Shown here: piece by piece, positions 24,101-36,554 of the stretch | Numbering within the stretch: position 1 is the stretch's first letter | Layout: each line of letters begins with the position of its first letter | Assembly: GCA_002104905.1 (NCBI GenBank) | Contig: MCFE01000069.1 | Location: 62,001-126,000 of the forward strand | Direction of reading: 5' to 3' | Length of the DNA stretch: 64,000 nt | DNA from: Basidiobolus meristosporus CBS 931.73 | Lineage: Eukaryota > Basidiobolomycota > Basidiobolomycetes > Basidiobolales > Basidiobolaceae | Notes under the pieces: model-generated | The model's input: only the letters and a program-made list of their open reading frames with translations | Databases searched by the model: none | Told to the model about the DNA's origin: nothing | Made by a program: the position numbers and the translations under genes

Positions 24101-26126
24101 AAGGTGTCTTGCTCACTGGAGGGCTATCTCCTGTGTCAATGGCATGATCCACATCTCTCACTGGTGGTAGGCTTACAAGCTCATCTGGGAAAACGTCTGA
24201 ATATTTCTTCAAGAGAGTCTGGACCTGCTGGGGTGCTGGGGTAGAGGAATCCTCCTGTAATACCGCCATGAGGAACATCTTGGTACCTTTTCTAAGTGCT
24301 CTACAGAACTGGGTCTTGCTAAGTTCACTTGTCTCACACACACTGGAATTGACCAAGTTGAAATCCAGCATGGCAGGTAATAGCTCATAGGTCTTGTTGT
24401 CTTTTTGGATCTGAGTAGCATGGGTTCTCCAGTTGATTGATGGATTACGACAAAATAGCCAGGTTTTTCCAAGTACAAGGTCAAACTTGCAGTTCCCAAA
24501 TATATAAGCCTGAAGGTCTTCTTCATAGTCATTGATCTTCATTCTTACTGGCTGGGTAATACGGTTGATTATGTGGGAGTTCCCATCAGCTGTGGAGACT
24601 GAAGTTGATTTGGTAGATTCTGAGTTGATTCCAGCTTTCAAAGCAAATAGCTCTGACATGTACTCATGCAATGCTCCTGAGTCAATCATGATCTTGGCAG
24701 GTACTCCATTGATTACTCCATTCAAGTACAATAACTTCCCTGAGTCTGAAGTCATTTGGGACAAGTACTCTTCTGTCATATGGAAGGTGAGTTCCAAATC
24801 TTCTTCAAGCTCATTTTCCACATTACTGTGTTCATGGGACTCAATATGGTTGAAGGTTCTTGTGGGCTGGTGTCCATTTCTTCTCTGAGGGCAGTACTTT
24901 GCAATATGTCCCTGCTGGTTGCAATTGAAGCAAAGTCCTCTCTTCTTGCATTCTTCTGAGGAGGGATTCTTCTGCATAGTGTCTATTTCCATTGGTACTG
25001 CTTCTGATTGTCTTCTTTCATAATGATTATAGCCTCTCTGATTAGTCACTGTAGGCTTCCCAACTCCAAACATAGCTGAGTCATAGTCAATGGCAATCTT
25101 GATGGCTTCTTCAATAGTCTGGGGTCTTTGGTAATTGACTTCCTTGCGAGTTCTTTCTTTCAACCCATCAATAAAGTATTCAACTTGATCCAAGGGGTCC
25201 ATTCTTTCAATTTGCCCAAGTAGACATCTGTACTCATAGATGTATTCTTGCACCATTCCTTTCTGTCTGAGTGTCTTTAACTTCCTTCTTAGTAGTGTCT
25301 GCTGGTGTGGAGGTTCAAAAGCATCCTGAATTTCCAACACAAACTCATCCCAGGTAGAGATTGTACAGCATCCCATCATAGTAGCTGACCTGATCTTGTT
25401 GTGGTACCACTGTAAAGCTGCATCTGCCAGGTAAGAAGCTGCATAATGCAACTTGCTCTCTGGAGCAATTCCTTTAGCTTTAAAAGCTTCTTCAATCTGA
25501 AAGAGCCAAGTTCCCAGGTTTTCATTGACTCTGCCATGGTACCAGTTGACCTTCACACTAAAGTTGCTTTTGACAGGGCTTTGCTGGCTCTGAGCCATGG
25601 TAGTCATTCCTTGTTGCTGTTGGCTGAGGATCTGGAGTAGCTGTTGCTGTTGGGCCAGGATTTGCTGCATGGCATTCTTCCATTCTTGATTGTCTGACAT
25701 CTTGAGGGTGGTTTCTTCTTTCTTCAGGAGGGAGGTTTCTGGTTATCACTGCTACCAATGTTACAAGTCTTGGTATAAGAGTTGTAGAGGAATAGGGAGT
25801 TTAGCTAGTATTGTATTCACTAAAACTTGAACTGATTTTTATTGAGGTTCCAGCAGCTCCTTATATACATTTTGGCAGATCAATTGCTGACTAATTGTAT
25901 TTCCTAATGTAGGTTGTGGCTGATGACTCATTTGATTGCATCATCATCACCCAATAAGATCCTACTTAATATATCTATTTCTGCCTGATGAGGATCTGCT
26001 GATTCATTTGCTGACTAATGCTACTGATTTCATAGATAATACTGATATACTGATAACCTAAACATATACTAATTGATTTGACTAAAAACTGATCTAACTT
26101 AAACATTCAAGCGGCAGATCATAACA
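21189..26126 (-). mobile_element. Gypsy-1 LTR retrotransposon (4938 bp)
   Basis: LTRs 21189-21556 and 25759-26126 (368 bp each) start TGTTA and end TAACA; by eye they differ at two positions. Target duplication CAAG (21185-21188, 26127-26130). The primer site next to the 5' LTR (25741-25757) reads TGGTAGCAGTGATAACC on the sense strand, one base from the LTR. Single gag-pol ORF with one nonsense change. Confidence 0.9.
21567..25700 (-). pseudogene. Gypsy-1 gag-pol polyprotein with one premature stop
   Basis: Same 1377-codon frame as Gypsy-2, broken once: codon 1254 (21936-21938) is TAA where Gypsy-2 has GAA, a G-to-T change. Before it all domains are readable: gag, CCHC knuckle, protease (DSGALH; Gypsy-2 has DSGASH), RT with YLDD, RNase H, integrase. 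The stop removes the integrase C-terminal GPF-type domain (21567-21857). The second integrase catalytic Asp is Asn (codon 22260-22262), as in Gypsy-2. Confidence 0.9.
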
Positions 26127-28390
26127 CAAGTTCAGCTTGACCAGCCTATATGTGGATGATCTTACCACAGCCACCAACAACCTATAACATTTTGAAGAGA
26201 CTAAATCAAGCCTATCTTAGGAAGGCATGATGTCCAATCTAGGAGGGCTCAGCTGCTATGCAGGGAAAATTTGGCTATTTACAGATGTACACAGATTAAT
26301 ACCCTGAGCTAGTGCAAACCAAAGCATTTTAAGAGAGCTTGGTACCATCTGAAAGCCCAGTATTCCCTTTTGATCTAGGATTAGCAGTTGATATATTATG
26401 CTTGGACATGCCTAGATATTGAATTTTCAGTTGAAGTTTTGAGTCCGCATATTCAGCGCTATAGGTCTAAGCATATTGCAGCAATTAGGCCAATTTTTAG
26501 GTATCTTGAAGGAACTACTAATATTGACTTGAGTTAAATCTATTGGGATTCAGAGCAGAATTATGTGGGATATCTTGATGCCAGAAGATTCACAAAAGGA
26601 CACACTCTGCACAACTGTAAAGGAGTAACTTCAAAAGTTCCAGTAAATAACCATCTGTGGTACTTACTGCCACAGAGGCGGAGTGTGTGGCAGCCTGTGA
26701 AGCTACAAAAGAAGCAATGTAGCTAACTAAGTGTTTTAAAGACTTAATACAATGCCATTTATGTTTAAGAACCACATCTTTGGGTAGGGAAGCTGATGAA
26801 GATGCAAACTTTGGGCATCTGCGGAAAAATGCCGGCCTACAGAACTTTTACTTAGCTAAGAAGCTTAACAGCTTTAGTACTTAACTATAAAATCACAAGG
26901 GCTGAGGATTGCAAGATAAATTTCTGATAGGAATCTGCAAGTTTTTAAACAATAAAGTGCTGACTATAATGTATTTTTTGGGCACATAGAGCTGCTAAAG
27001 TTCAGATTTATTATATTTGGGTGATATTTCATATCTGTACACAGAAGGAACATAAAAGCGGACTAAGTCCTGCCTACCTAATAAGTTAAAAACATCCTAT
27101 TGTAGAGCACTCAGTGACCATTTTGGGATGTAGCTTTCCATATGCAGACATTCTCAGGTCATCACTTTAAGTAAGTCAAAGTATTTCCAGATACATGTTT
27201 GATGTATCTAATAGCAGACTGCCAATAGGTGGCTATCCTATGGGCACAGGCCTTGGCTTGCTCAAAACTCAGCGCTACCAAGAAAGCTTGCTGCCATCTA
27301 AATGCTAAGGCTTCCTGTACCAATCAATTGTTGACAGTCTAGTGGGTACTGCACTTTCAACATGTCAGATGTCCCTATCCACTGAGAGTTGTTGTCTGCA
27401 TAATTAGAACTATGGAACTAATGAACAGGGCAGGAATTGACTAGATATTAGAATGGTGAGGCAATCTGCAGCCAGTAGCTCAAAGCAGATCTATAAATAA
27501 TAATAGCATTAACTCTTGGAATACTTGGATGCTGATGAGGGAAATATTTGGATGACAAGTGAACTGTCACAGAATGCATCCTTGCCCTGTTGAAACAATA
27601 TTAAAGATACGGAAAGTAATTGCAAGAGCAATACTGTGTACCTAATCAGCTTCTGGGTATCCCAAAAGATCCTGATCTCAGTTCTTACAGTTTCACTACA
27701 AGGATATATTGACAGTGTCTTAAGACTATTTATAATAAATCACAACTGCAGTAATACATCAGATCTCTAGGCCTGGTTCAGCTAGTGGACAGCTACAAAG
27801 CATTAGAGCATATTTGGACTTGTGTTAGCGTGATGTACATTGGAGTTCCACCCTGGATTGGTGACAGATGCAGGGGCTTTCCAAATGTGCTATGCTACTT
27901 AGGTTAAGTGGAGTTTTTATTCATCAACAGATAGCTTGCAATGTGTAGCTGCATGTCTACGTAGTTCCATTTGGTTTATCTTTGGTCTAGTTGGAATGAC
28001 TGATAGAGTGCCCATCTATGGCAAGCTGCATATATAATCAGTGTCTGAGCACTCCAGGTTTATGAATCTAGATCCTCTTGGACAAGCTTGATTAGATTCA
28101 ATCAAACATTTTGGATATTGGTGTGTAAAACAAGTTCAGCCACATATGATGTTAAATGCCCTCAAGTAGCAATATTTGGCCTACAGTGAATAGTGAAGTC
28201 AGCAAGACTCAGAGGCTCTTATATAGGTCAATATTCAGATGTTAATTCTTGGTAATAGTCCAACTCTCTAGAGCAATTTTCTATTTACACTACACAAGTG
28301 GGGTATCCTAGTGACAAAGTTTATCAATGTGGAACACTTTCACAATGATTTTGCATCATGTTATATACCACTGCAACTAAAATCAGAGCA
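26127..28390. other. Copia-derived debris and unassigned DNA
   Basis: After the Copia RNase H (to about 26720), the minus strand near 27150-27250 has YWQSAIRYIKHVSGNTLTYL, a Copia block after the RT, so another inverted fragment is likely. The rest (26840-27100, 27600-28390) shows nothing I can name. Confidence 0.4.
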
Positions 28391-28530
28391 CTATGGTTAT
28401 TGATTACCAAGTGCATATTGTCTGCTGTCATGCATTCTTACAATAATGCACAGCATTGCTTCCAAAAAAAAGGTCAAGAATTGGATTTTCGCTGGTGGTT
28501 CAATATGCAATATCTAACAGAGCCAGTCTA
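28390..28530. repeat. Fragment of the foldback MITE arm
   Basis: GCACAGCATTGCTTCCAAAAA, then GGTCAA.AATTGGATTTTC, match the right arm of the MITE at 13350-13400. Only about 140 bp remains. Confidence 0.45.
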
Positions 28531-28659
28531 ATTTGTCAAAAGCACTTTTTGGTGTGTGAGATGATTAAGTGCTACAGTGTTAATAAGGTAGTAGAGCTTG
28601 GAGATATCAGAACAAAATGGTATTATAGATATTTCAGTTGGTATTTCATGTGAGAGTCA

Positions 28660-29590
28660 ATGTATACCATTACATGGCCTTAGCAAAGCAAACACCTAGA
28701 ATGTGCCTAGGAAGGTCCCAAAAGCAAGTGTGAAGACTTTGGAGCAGCTTAGACAACTTTGAAATACTCGTGTGCTGGGTATCTGAGGTTTTGATGAAAA
28801 CACTGTGAGTGGGTCCCAACAAGGGATTCTGTCAAGCACTCTAAGTTTGGTAGGTAGTAACTCTTATAACTTGGCTAGGTGAATACAGGGGAGAATTTAC
28901 AGACAATTACAGCAAATATTTCTTGTGTGAGAATCATTATTTGTGGCTGTATTGCATTCAGATATGAGTAGTGTTTTTTGTTGTCACTTGATACTTTTAA
29001 CCTGTATATGATAAAGCTAAAACAAGTAAGTGAAGAGTTCTCAGTCTGTTACAAAGTATTCTACTTAGTTCTGACAACCTCCTGAAAGCTTCAAGTATAT
29101 CTTACAGAGTGGAGCATTCAATGGAGGCTTACCCAACAGATTTATGTGTTTTATACAACACAAGAAAAAGAAGAGAACTCTGATGACAACAGTAAATAAG
29201 AATACATAGAGTGACAGCTTGGGGCTCAGAGTCATCAGCAAAAGATTTAGCAGTAATGGAAATAACAGGAGTGCAAGTTACTGATGTGGTTCTCATGTAG
29301 GACTCTAAGGAATGTGATAGTTGTATTAATGCTTTACTTGGTTGGTCAAAGCAAAGACCTTGAAGATGCTAGGGAAGATTTAAAAAGTGTGTTCACAAAG
29401 TGAGGTGCTGTTTAAACAGCTTTGCAAAATTTTGTGCTCTGGGTACCAAATATTTTGGTGGACTTACTCTAAGTAAATCCTAATAGGAGATTTGGTTGAG
29501 AAATTAAAGGCTTGAATACAGCTATTTAAGTATCTAAGCAATAGGGGTACTTTAGTTAAGTTACAAACTTTGTCAACCTAGCTAAGTATG
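28660..29590 (+). repeat. Two degenerate LTR copies of the solo-LTR Copia family
   Basis: 28670-28930 and 29330-29590 both carry the GGTCCCAA.A..GTGT, TTTG...AACTTTG and GGGTA.C.....TTTTG(G/A)TGAAA series of the LTRs at 10115 and 60398. The 400 bp between them is unassigned. They may be the two ends of one gutted element. Confidence 0.5.
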
Positions 29591-29789
29591 TTTGAGATTT
29601 TCACCTATTACAAAAAGCCCCTTCTAAACTATATTAGAATAATGAAGGAGGCATACAATCAATACAAAATTGTACTACTTATTCTAGTACCTAAAGCATA
29701 GATAATAGAAATCATCGCATATATCAAGCTATGAATAATAACTTTGATGACTTCTTTTACTAGCTTACCAATAAAATAAATAATCTTCA

Positions 29790-29940
29790 TTGAGCCATTG
29801 CAAATCAGTGACCACTAAATTTTTGATATAAGCAATATCAAGGTTGTCTAACATTTGAGACAGGACCTCTATAAATAAACACCCTGCATATGTATACATC
29901 ATCTGTGGCATCAGTGCAGCCTATTGATCTGATTTGTACC
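29790..29940 (-). repeat. Inverted fragment of Harbinger left-arm DNA
   Basis: Reverse complement of the stretch at 30590-30705 (GTATTACAGATGATGTATAT ... TTTGCAATGGC). It lies just outside element I. Confidence 0.6.
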
Positions 29941-30030
29941 AATAAAATTGGTTGTGTTGTGGTGGTGTAGAGGTACTCCTGGGAGAAGCTACACAACTCA
30001 AAGTGTGTGAGGTGTCTGATGGGTGCAATA

Positions 30031-31666
30031 GACTTGATCCATTGTACCATGCCAGGGCGCATGGCACAATCTGCGGTTGTAAAGAATGATTGCACGCAAT
30101 ACTAAAGCTACCAGAAGGCAGGATTGTTCTTGGACAATTTTGCACTATGTGGGACAATCTTGCACACTATGGTACAATCTGACACAATGAGGTTGGCATA
30201 GATGATTGCACTAACTTGAAATATTTGCATCACGTGTGCAATTGGATACCGCTATTATGGCAGATAAAATCCGGTATTTGGATATGTTTCTTTGATGTAA
30301 ATGGAAATAAATGTGTATCAAACTATAAACTACACTGGTACTTACCATTTGGGTTACCATCACTCCAATTGGACGGTATCTCAGTGGTCAATTGGTTCAA
30401 AAGTATCCTGAAGCTGGCAGCCCCCAGTTGGCTCATTGGCTACTAAACAACCTACCTGATTTGCCATCAAATATCCCATTTGCCTATTGAGCAAGTAAAT
30501 CCCTGATCCTAGTGATTGGACAAGGTGTCATAGCTAGCACACAAGCAATTGGGTAGGTGCAAAACAGATCCAATAGCTGCACTGGTATTACAGATGATGT
30601 ATATATATGCAGGGTGTTTATTTATAGGGGTTCTGTCTCAGATATGAGACAACCTTGATATTACTTATATCAAGAATTTGATGATCACTGATTTGCAATG
30701 GCTTGATTTGGATTGCAAAAAAAATGGGTTGTTGGGATCATTACAAATGTGAGCAATTCAAAGCAATTACATCATCTTCTCCTGGGTTTTTTTCTTACAG
30801 GGATCACTACTGAAGCCTTTGGTAGTGACTCTCTTTTCACATCTATACTACTTCCTTGCTGACTATCATCTTGGCTACTTGTGTATTTGTAGTCAGTATC
30901 TTGCCTCCTAGTTGATAAGTGCAATGCTGCAGCTTAGCTGCGCTGAATTGCTCCGACTGGACCAACTGAACCGGACTGGAGTGCCACATGCTGACACGTT
31001 CTTTTACTTGCCAAGGGCTCAGGTGGTTAAGGCACTTCATGTTGGTCATCATCAGTCAGTTCACCAGAAGTAACTTGCTGATGGTTTGGCAGAATGGCAA
31101 GCGCAGGCACTCCTTGACATGCTGATATGGCCTTTGTCTGAGTTTGATGTGATGCTGCATGTTGACGTGACTTGTTCTGTTCCAATGGACTTGTGTCTAA
31201 GTGAGCAGTTTGGCAAGTTCTGGTAGTTTTGCTCTGAACCATGTGCATTGAACCAACTCACGTTGACTTGATGTGGGGCGTGCTGTGGTTGCAAGAGATG
31301 GTAAGGAATCCAGTGAGGCATGCTGGCGCAATCTGGACAATGTTGCTGGCGGTCTGTATTCTTCCTCCTGAAGCTCACAATCTGATTCCTCAAGGTATTC
31401 ACTTACCCTCTGTCTGGTACTTTGGAGCTGTTGCCTGGATGAGTCCTGCGTATATTGCTCTTAGAAGCTACTTAGCTCTACTAATATATCACGTAGTACA
31501 TCAGTCATTTGAGGCAAAAACTCATTCAAAATCTCTTTGGTTCCCAAAGTTGAGGCACAAACATATGCGTCCAGCCCATACTGTGCAAATTGCGCGCAAA
31601 ATTGTTCCCACACGGCTTCTTCATCAAATCCCCTCACTCTCAGCTCATTCTTGATTTAAATAGTTA
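30031..31666 (-). mobile_element. Harbinger element I (oldest of the stack), left arm and accessory-ORF part
   Basis: Left end GACTTGATCCATTGTACCATG at 30031, then about 800 bp of noncoding arm, then a degenerate copy of the minus-strand accessory ORF (30843-31654; blocks such as TSGELTDDDQHEV). It ends where element H begins at 31667. The ORF is frame-shifted repeatedly and most CpGs kept in G are lost here. Confidence 0.7.
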
Positions 31667-32439
31667 GACTTGTTCCATTGTACCGTGCCAGGGCGCGCGG
31701 CGCAATCTGTGGTTGTAAAGAACAATTGGGCGCAATATTATAGCTACCACAAGGCAGGATTGTTCTTGGACAATTTTGCACTATACAGGACAATCTCTTA
31801 AACTATGGCACAATCTGACACAAGGAGGTTGGCACGGATGATTGCGCCAACTTGTAATGTTTGCATCACGTGTGCAATTGGATACCGCTATTATGCAAGG
31901 TAAAATCTGGTATTTGGACATGTTTCTTCAATGCAAATGGAAATAAATGTGTATCACACTATAAACTCACCAATACTGACCATCTTGGTTACCATCACTC
32001 CAATTGGACAGTGTCTCAGTGGTTAATTGGTCCAAAAGTATCCGGAAGCTGGCAGCCCCCAAATGGCTCATTGACTACTGAAAAAGCTACTTGATTTGCC
32101 ATCAAATATCCCATTTTGCCTATTGAGCAAGTAAATCCCAGATCCTAGTGATTGGACAAGGTGTCATAGCTAGCACACAAGCAATTGGGTAGGTGCAAAA
32201 CAGATCCAATAGCTGCACTGGTATTACAGATGATGTATATATATGCAGGGTGTTTATTTATAGGGGTTCTGTCTCAGATGTGCAACAACCTTGATATTAC
32301 TTATATCAAAAATTTGATGATCACTGATTTGCAATGGCTTGATTTGGATTGCAAAAAAAATGGGTTGTTGGGATCATTACAAATGTGAGCAATTCAAAGC
32401 AATTGCATCATCTTCTCCTGGGTTTTTTTCTCACAGGGA

Positions 32440-33785
32440 TCACTACTGAAGCATTTGGTAGTGACTCACTTTGCACACCTATACTACTTCCTGGCTGACT
32501 ATCATCTTGGCTACTTGTGTATTTGTAGTCAGTATTTTGCCTCCTAGTTGATGAGTGCAATGCTGCAGCTTGGCTGCGCTGAATTGCTCAAACTGAACTA
32601 ACTGAACCAGCCTGTAGCACCACGCGCTGACGCGTTCTTTTACTTGCTAAGGGCTCTGGTGGTTGAGGCACTTCATGTTGGTCATCATCAGTCAGTTCAC
32701 CAGAAGTAACTTGCTGATGGTCAGGCAAAATGACACACGCAGGTGCTCCTTGATGCGTTGAGATGGCCCTTGGCAGAGTTTGATGTGATGCTGCATGTTG
32801 ACGTGACTTGGTTGGCTCCAATGGACTTGTGTCTAAATTAGCAGTTTGGCAAGTTCTTGTAGTTTTGCTCTGAAGCGCGCGCGTTGACCCAATGCACATT
32901 GACTCAATGTGGGCGTTCTGGTAAAGAGTGTTGGCGTGGTCTGGACTGGCGTGTGCTGGCATGCTGTGGTTGCTAGAGATGGTAGGGAATCCAGCAAGGC
33001 ATGCTGGCTCAATCTGGACAATCTTGCTTGCGGTCTGTATTCTTCCTCCTGAAGCACACCATCTGATTCCTCAAGGTATTCACTTACCCTCTGTCTGATA
33101 CTTTGGAGCTGTTGCCTGGATCAGTCCTGTGTATATTGCTCTTAGAAGCTACTTAGCTCTACTAATATATCATGTAGTACATCAGTCATTTGAGGCAAAA
33201 ACTCATTCAAAATCTCTTTGGTTCCCAGAGTTGAGGCACAAACATATGCATCCAGCCCATACTGTGCAAATTGCATGCAAAATTGTTCCTGTGTGGCTTC
33301 CCCATCAAATCCCCTCACTCTCATCTCATTCTGATTTCAGTACTTGTCTTGTTATATATCTTATTACAGACATCTGCTGGCGTCCGGTCTGTACTGTGCA
33401 AATTGCGCACAAAATTGTTCCCGCGCGACTTCTTTGTCAAATCCCCTCACTCCTAGCTCATTCTTGACTTCAATACTTGTCTTGTTATATATCTTTTTAC
33501 ATACATTGGCTGGCATTTGATGTAGAACTCATGCCACAGCTTTCTACTCAAATTCTTCCATCTTTGTCAACTCTTCAAGGTATCTAGTTCTGCTAGATTA
33601 ATCAGTAGTGCCCAAATATCTGTATTAAGGCTCATCATAGACACTTGGGCCATACCAAAATCATTTGGCAAGAACTCAAACATATCCAACATTAACTTTT
33701 CCGGTCCAGACCGTGCTTGTGAGCTGGGGGATGGGTTTTGTCTGGGTTGTACCAAAGATGAGTTGAGACTTGGTATGGGGAGCAT
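32440..33785 (-). pseudogene. Harbinger accessory ORF (H copy)
   Basis: Starts at 33785 (MLPIPSLNSSLVQPRQNPSP). The Trp-rich WALLINLAELDT block follows, then broken frames through TKEILNEFLPQM, EEEYRPQA and TSGELTDDDQHEVPQPPEP. A tandem duplication of about 125 bp (33245-33365 and 33372-33495) repeats the segment after the putative intron. Product unknown; Harbinger elements usually pair the transposase with a Myb/SANT-like DNA-binding protein. Confidence 0.6.
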
Positions 33786-34143
33786 AGCAACAGATTTGGA
33801 TACTTATACAGCAGTATACTGGCTTTAACCTGGTCTTACATGATATATATATGAAAACTAATGTGATTGTTGAATTTTCCATATATTATGAATGATGCAT
33901 CTTGAATTGTGTTGACACGGATCAGATCACATCAATTGCAGAATTCTTATCTGATTATAGACCTATGATTAAAGCATCAATAAAAGTACCAAGGCATTGT
34001 TTGTCGATGATTTTTGCAACATAATGATGGGATACATGGCAATTGATGGAGATTTAACCATAATGCATTAAAAATCAGATAAATAATGCAGATCACGCCA
34101 AATCAATTCAAACCACCTCCATACAATCTCCACCAATTTTAAT

Positions 34144-34826
34144 ATGACTTACTCATCTGAATGGTCTTTTCTCATCAATCCCATCATTACCACTGGATTT
34201 CCTTTTGACACACTGGAGGAGATCTATACCAAGTACTGTGGACCATCAACCCCAATCTACTCAAGGAGATCCCCTGTTAAGCTTCTCTGCTATTACAAGA
34301 ACTATTGCCCTAATAGGTTTCATCCTTCCATCCATGGCAACAAAAGTCCTAGAAGCTTTCATTTCCAGCTGACAGCAATGGAGAACCACCTTGTTGAGTG
34401 TATGAATGACTTGGAGCAATCTTGGAATACTAGGTTCAGAGGCTCAATAGACTTGCATATCCCACAGTGTTCAGCAACAGGTTTCATATTAAGAGTATTT
34501 TGGATACCTTCCCAGTGAGGATTAACCAACCTTCTAGAGGGCAGAGGCATTTTGATTCTGGCAAGTACAAGGCACACTGTATGAAGTTTCAAGCACTGTC
34601 TGACATTGAGGGTAACATCATCTGGTTTAGTGGGCCATTTGCTGGAAGTGGGCATGACAAAGCACTTTGGGTAGAGAATCATCCTGAATTTAGTAGAGGG
34701 GAGAAATGTATGGCAGACTTAGCCTATATAGGACAGGATTGTCACAGATTAGGATGTATTACAGCTTATAGGAAGCCAAGGAATGGTGTGCTTAGCAGGA
34801 AGCAGAAGCTTGACAATGAGATATTA
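34144..34826 (+). pseudogene. PIF/Harbinger DDE transposase (H copy, 5' part)
   Basis: Matches the intact G transposase from its ATG (MTYSSEWSFLINPI). A 1-bp loss near 34448 shifts the frame after FRGSID; the second frame reads FNRF-like codons to GCITAYRKPRNG. Cut at 34826 by element G; the last 80 or so codons lie at 43199-43405. Confidence 0.8.
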
Positions 34827-36554
34827 GACTTATTCCATTGTACCGTGCCAGGGCGCGCGGCGCAGTCTGCGGTTGTAAAGAACAATTGGGCGCGATATTA
34901 TAGCTACCAGAAGGCAGGATCGTTCTTGGACGATTTTGCACTATGCGGGACAATCTCGCACACTATGGCACATTCTGACACAATGAGGTTGGCGCGGATG
35001 ATTGTGCCAACTCGTAATGTTTGCATCACATGCACAATTGGATACCACTATAATGGCAGTTAAAATCCAGTATTTGGATATGTTTCTTTAATGTAAATGG
35101 AAATAAATGTGTATCACACTATAAACATCACTGATACTTATCATTTTTGTTACCCTCACTCCAATTGGATGGTATCTCAGTGGTTAATTGGTCCAAAAGT
35201 ATCCTGAAGCAGGCAGCCCCCAATTGGCTCATTGACTACTGAAAAAGCTATCTGATTCGCCATCAAATATCCCATTTTGCCCATTGAGCAAGTAAATCCC
35301 TGATCCTAGTGATTGGACAAGGTGTCATAGCTAGCACGCAAGCGATCATATAGGTGCAAAACAGATCCAATAGCTGCACTGGTATTACAGATGACGTATA
35401 TATATGCAGGATGTTTATTTATAGGGGTTCTGTCTCAAATGTGAGATGACCTTGATATTACTTATATCAAAAATTTGATGATCACTAATTTGCGATGGCT
35501 AGATTTGGATCGCAAAAAAAAAGTGCTGTTGGGATCATTACAAATGTGAGCAATTCAAAGCGATTGCATCATCTTCTCCTGGGTTTTTTTCTCTCAGGGA
35601 TTACTACTGAAGCATTTGGTAGTGACTCACTTTGCACACCTATACTACTTCCTGGCTGACTATCATCTTGGCTACTTGTGTATTTGTAGTCAGTATTTTG
35701 CCTCCTAGTTGATGAGTGCAATGCTGCAGCTTGGCCGTGCTGAATTGCTCCAACTGAACCAACTGAACCGGCCTGTAGTGCCATGCGCTGATGCGTTCTT
35801 TTACTTGCCAAGGGCTCCGGTGGTTGAGGCACTTCATGTTGGTCATCATCAGTCAGTTCACCAGAAGTAACTCGCTGATGGTCAAGCAAAACGGCACGCG
35901 CAGGCGCGCCTTGACGCGTTGAGATGGCCCTTGGCTGAGTTAAATGTGATGCCGCTTGTTGAGGCGACTTGGTCCGCTCCAATGGACTTGTGTCTAAATG
36001 AGCAGTTTGGCAAGTTCTTGTGGTTTTGCTCTGAAGCGCGCGCGTTGACCCAACATGCATCGACTCAATGCGAGTTGACTTGACGCGGGCCGTTCTGGTG
36101 AAGGGTGTTGGCATGGTCTGGACTGACGTGCCCTGGCGCGCTGTGGTTGCAAGAGATGGTAGGGAATCCAGCAAGGTGTTACAAGTCTTGGTATAAGAGT
36201 TGTAGAGGAATAGGGAGTTTAGCTAGTATTGTATTCACTAAAACTTGAACTGATTTTTATTGAGGTTCCAGCAGCTCCTTATATACATTTTGCCAGATCA
36301 ATTGCTGACTAATTGTATTTCCTAATGTAGGTTGTGGCTGATGACTCATTTGATTGCATCATCATCACCCAATAAGATCCTACTTAATATATCTATTTCT
36401 GTCTGATAAGGATCTGCTGATTCATTTGCTGACTAATGCTACTGATTTCATAGATAATACTGATGTACTGATAACCTAAACATATACTAACTGATTTGAC
36501 TAAAAACTGATCTAACTTAAACATTCAAACGGCAGATCATAACATTCTCCCCTA

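Larger units (their letters stand above)
20680..26800 (+). mobile_element. Copia relic hosting Gypsy-1
   Basis: RT start GCHWVFITKYKA near 20770; RT core at 20833-21054 (ETKVLAVNTIRLILA ... HLDISTALF ... NAYLGQPGRF); then Gypsy-1 from 21189. The Copia reading resumes after 26126 with SLTSLYVDDLTTATNNL, an intact YVDD box, and ends in RNase H codons near 26660-26720 (ATEAECVAACEATKEA). CAAG flanks Gypsy-1 on both sides. Confidence 0.75.

Noticed and set aside
29921-30157. Minus-strand ORF of 78 codons as a gene
   Set aside because: It crosses the end of Harbinger element I, and its sequence is arm DNA.
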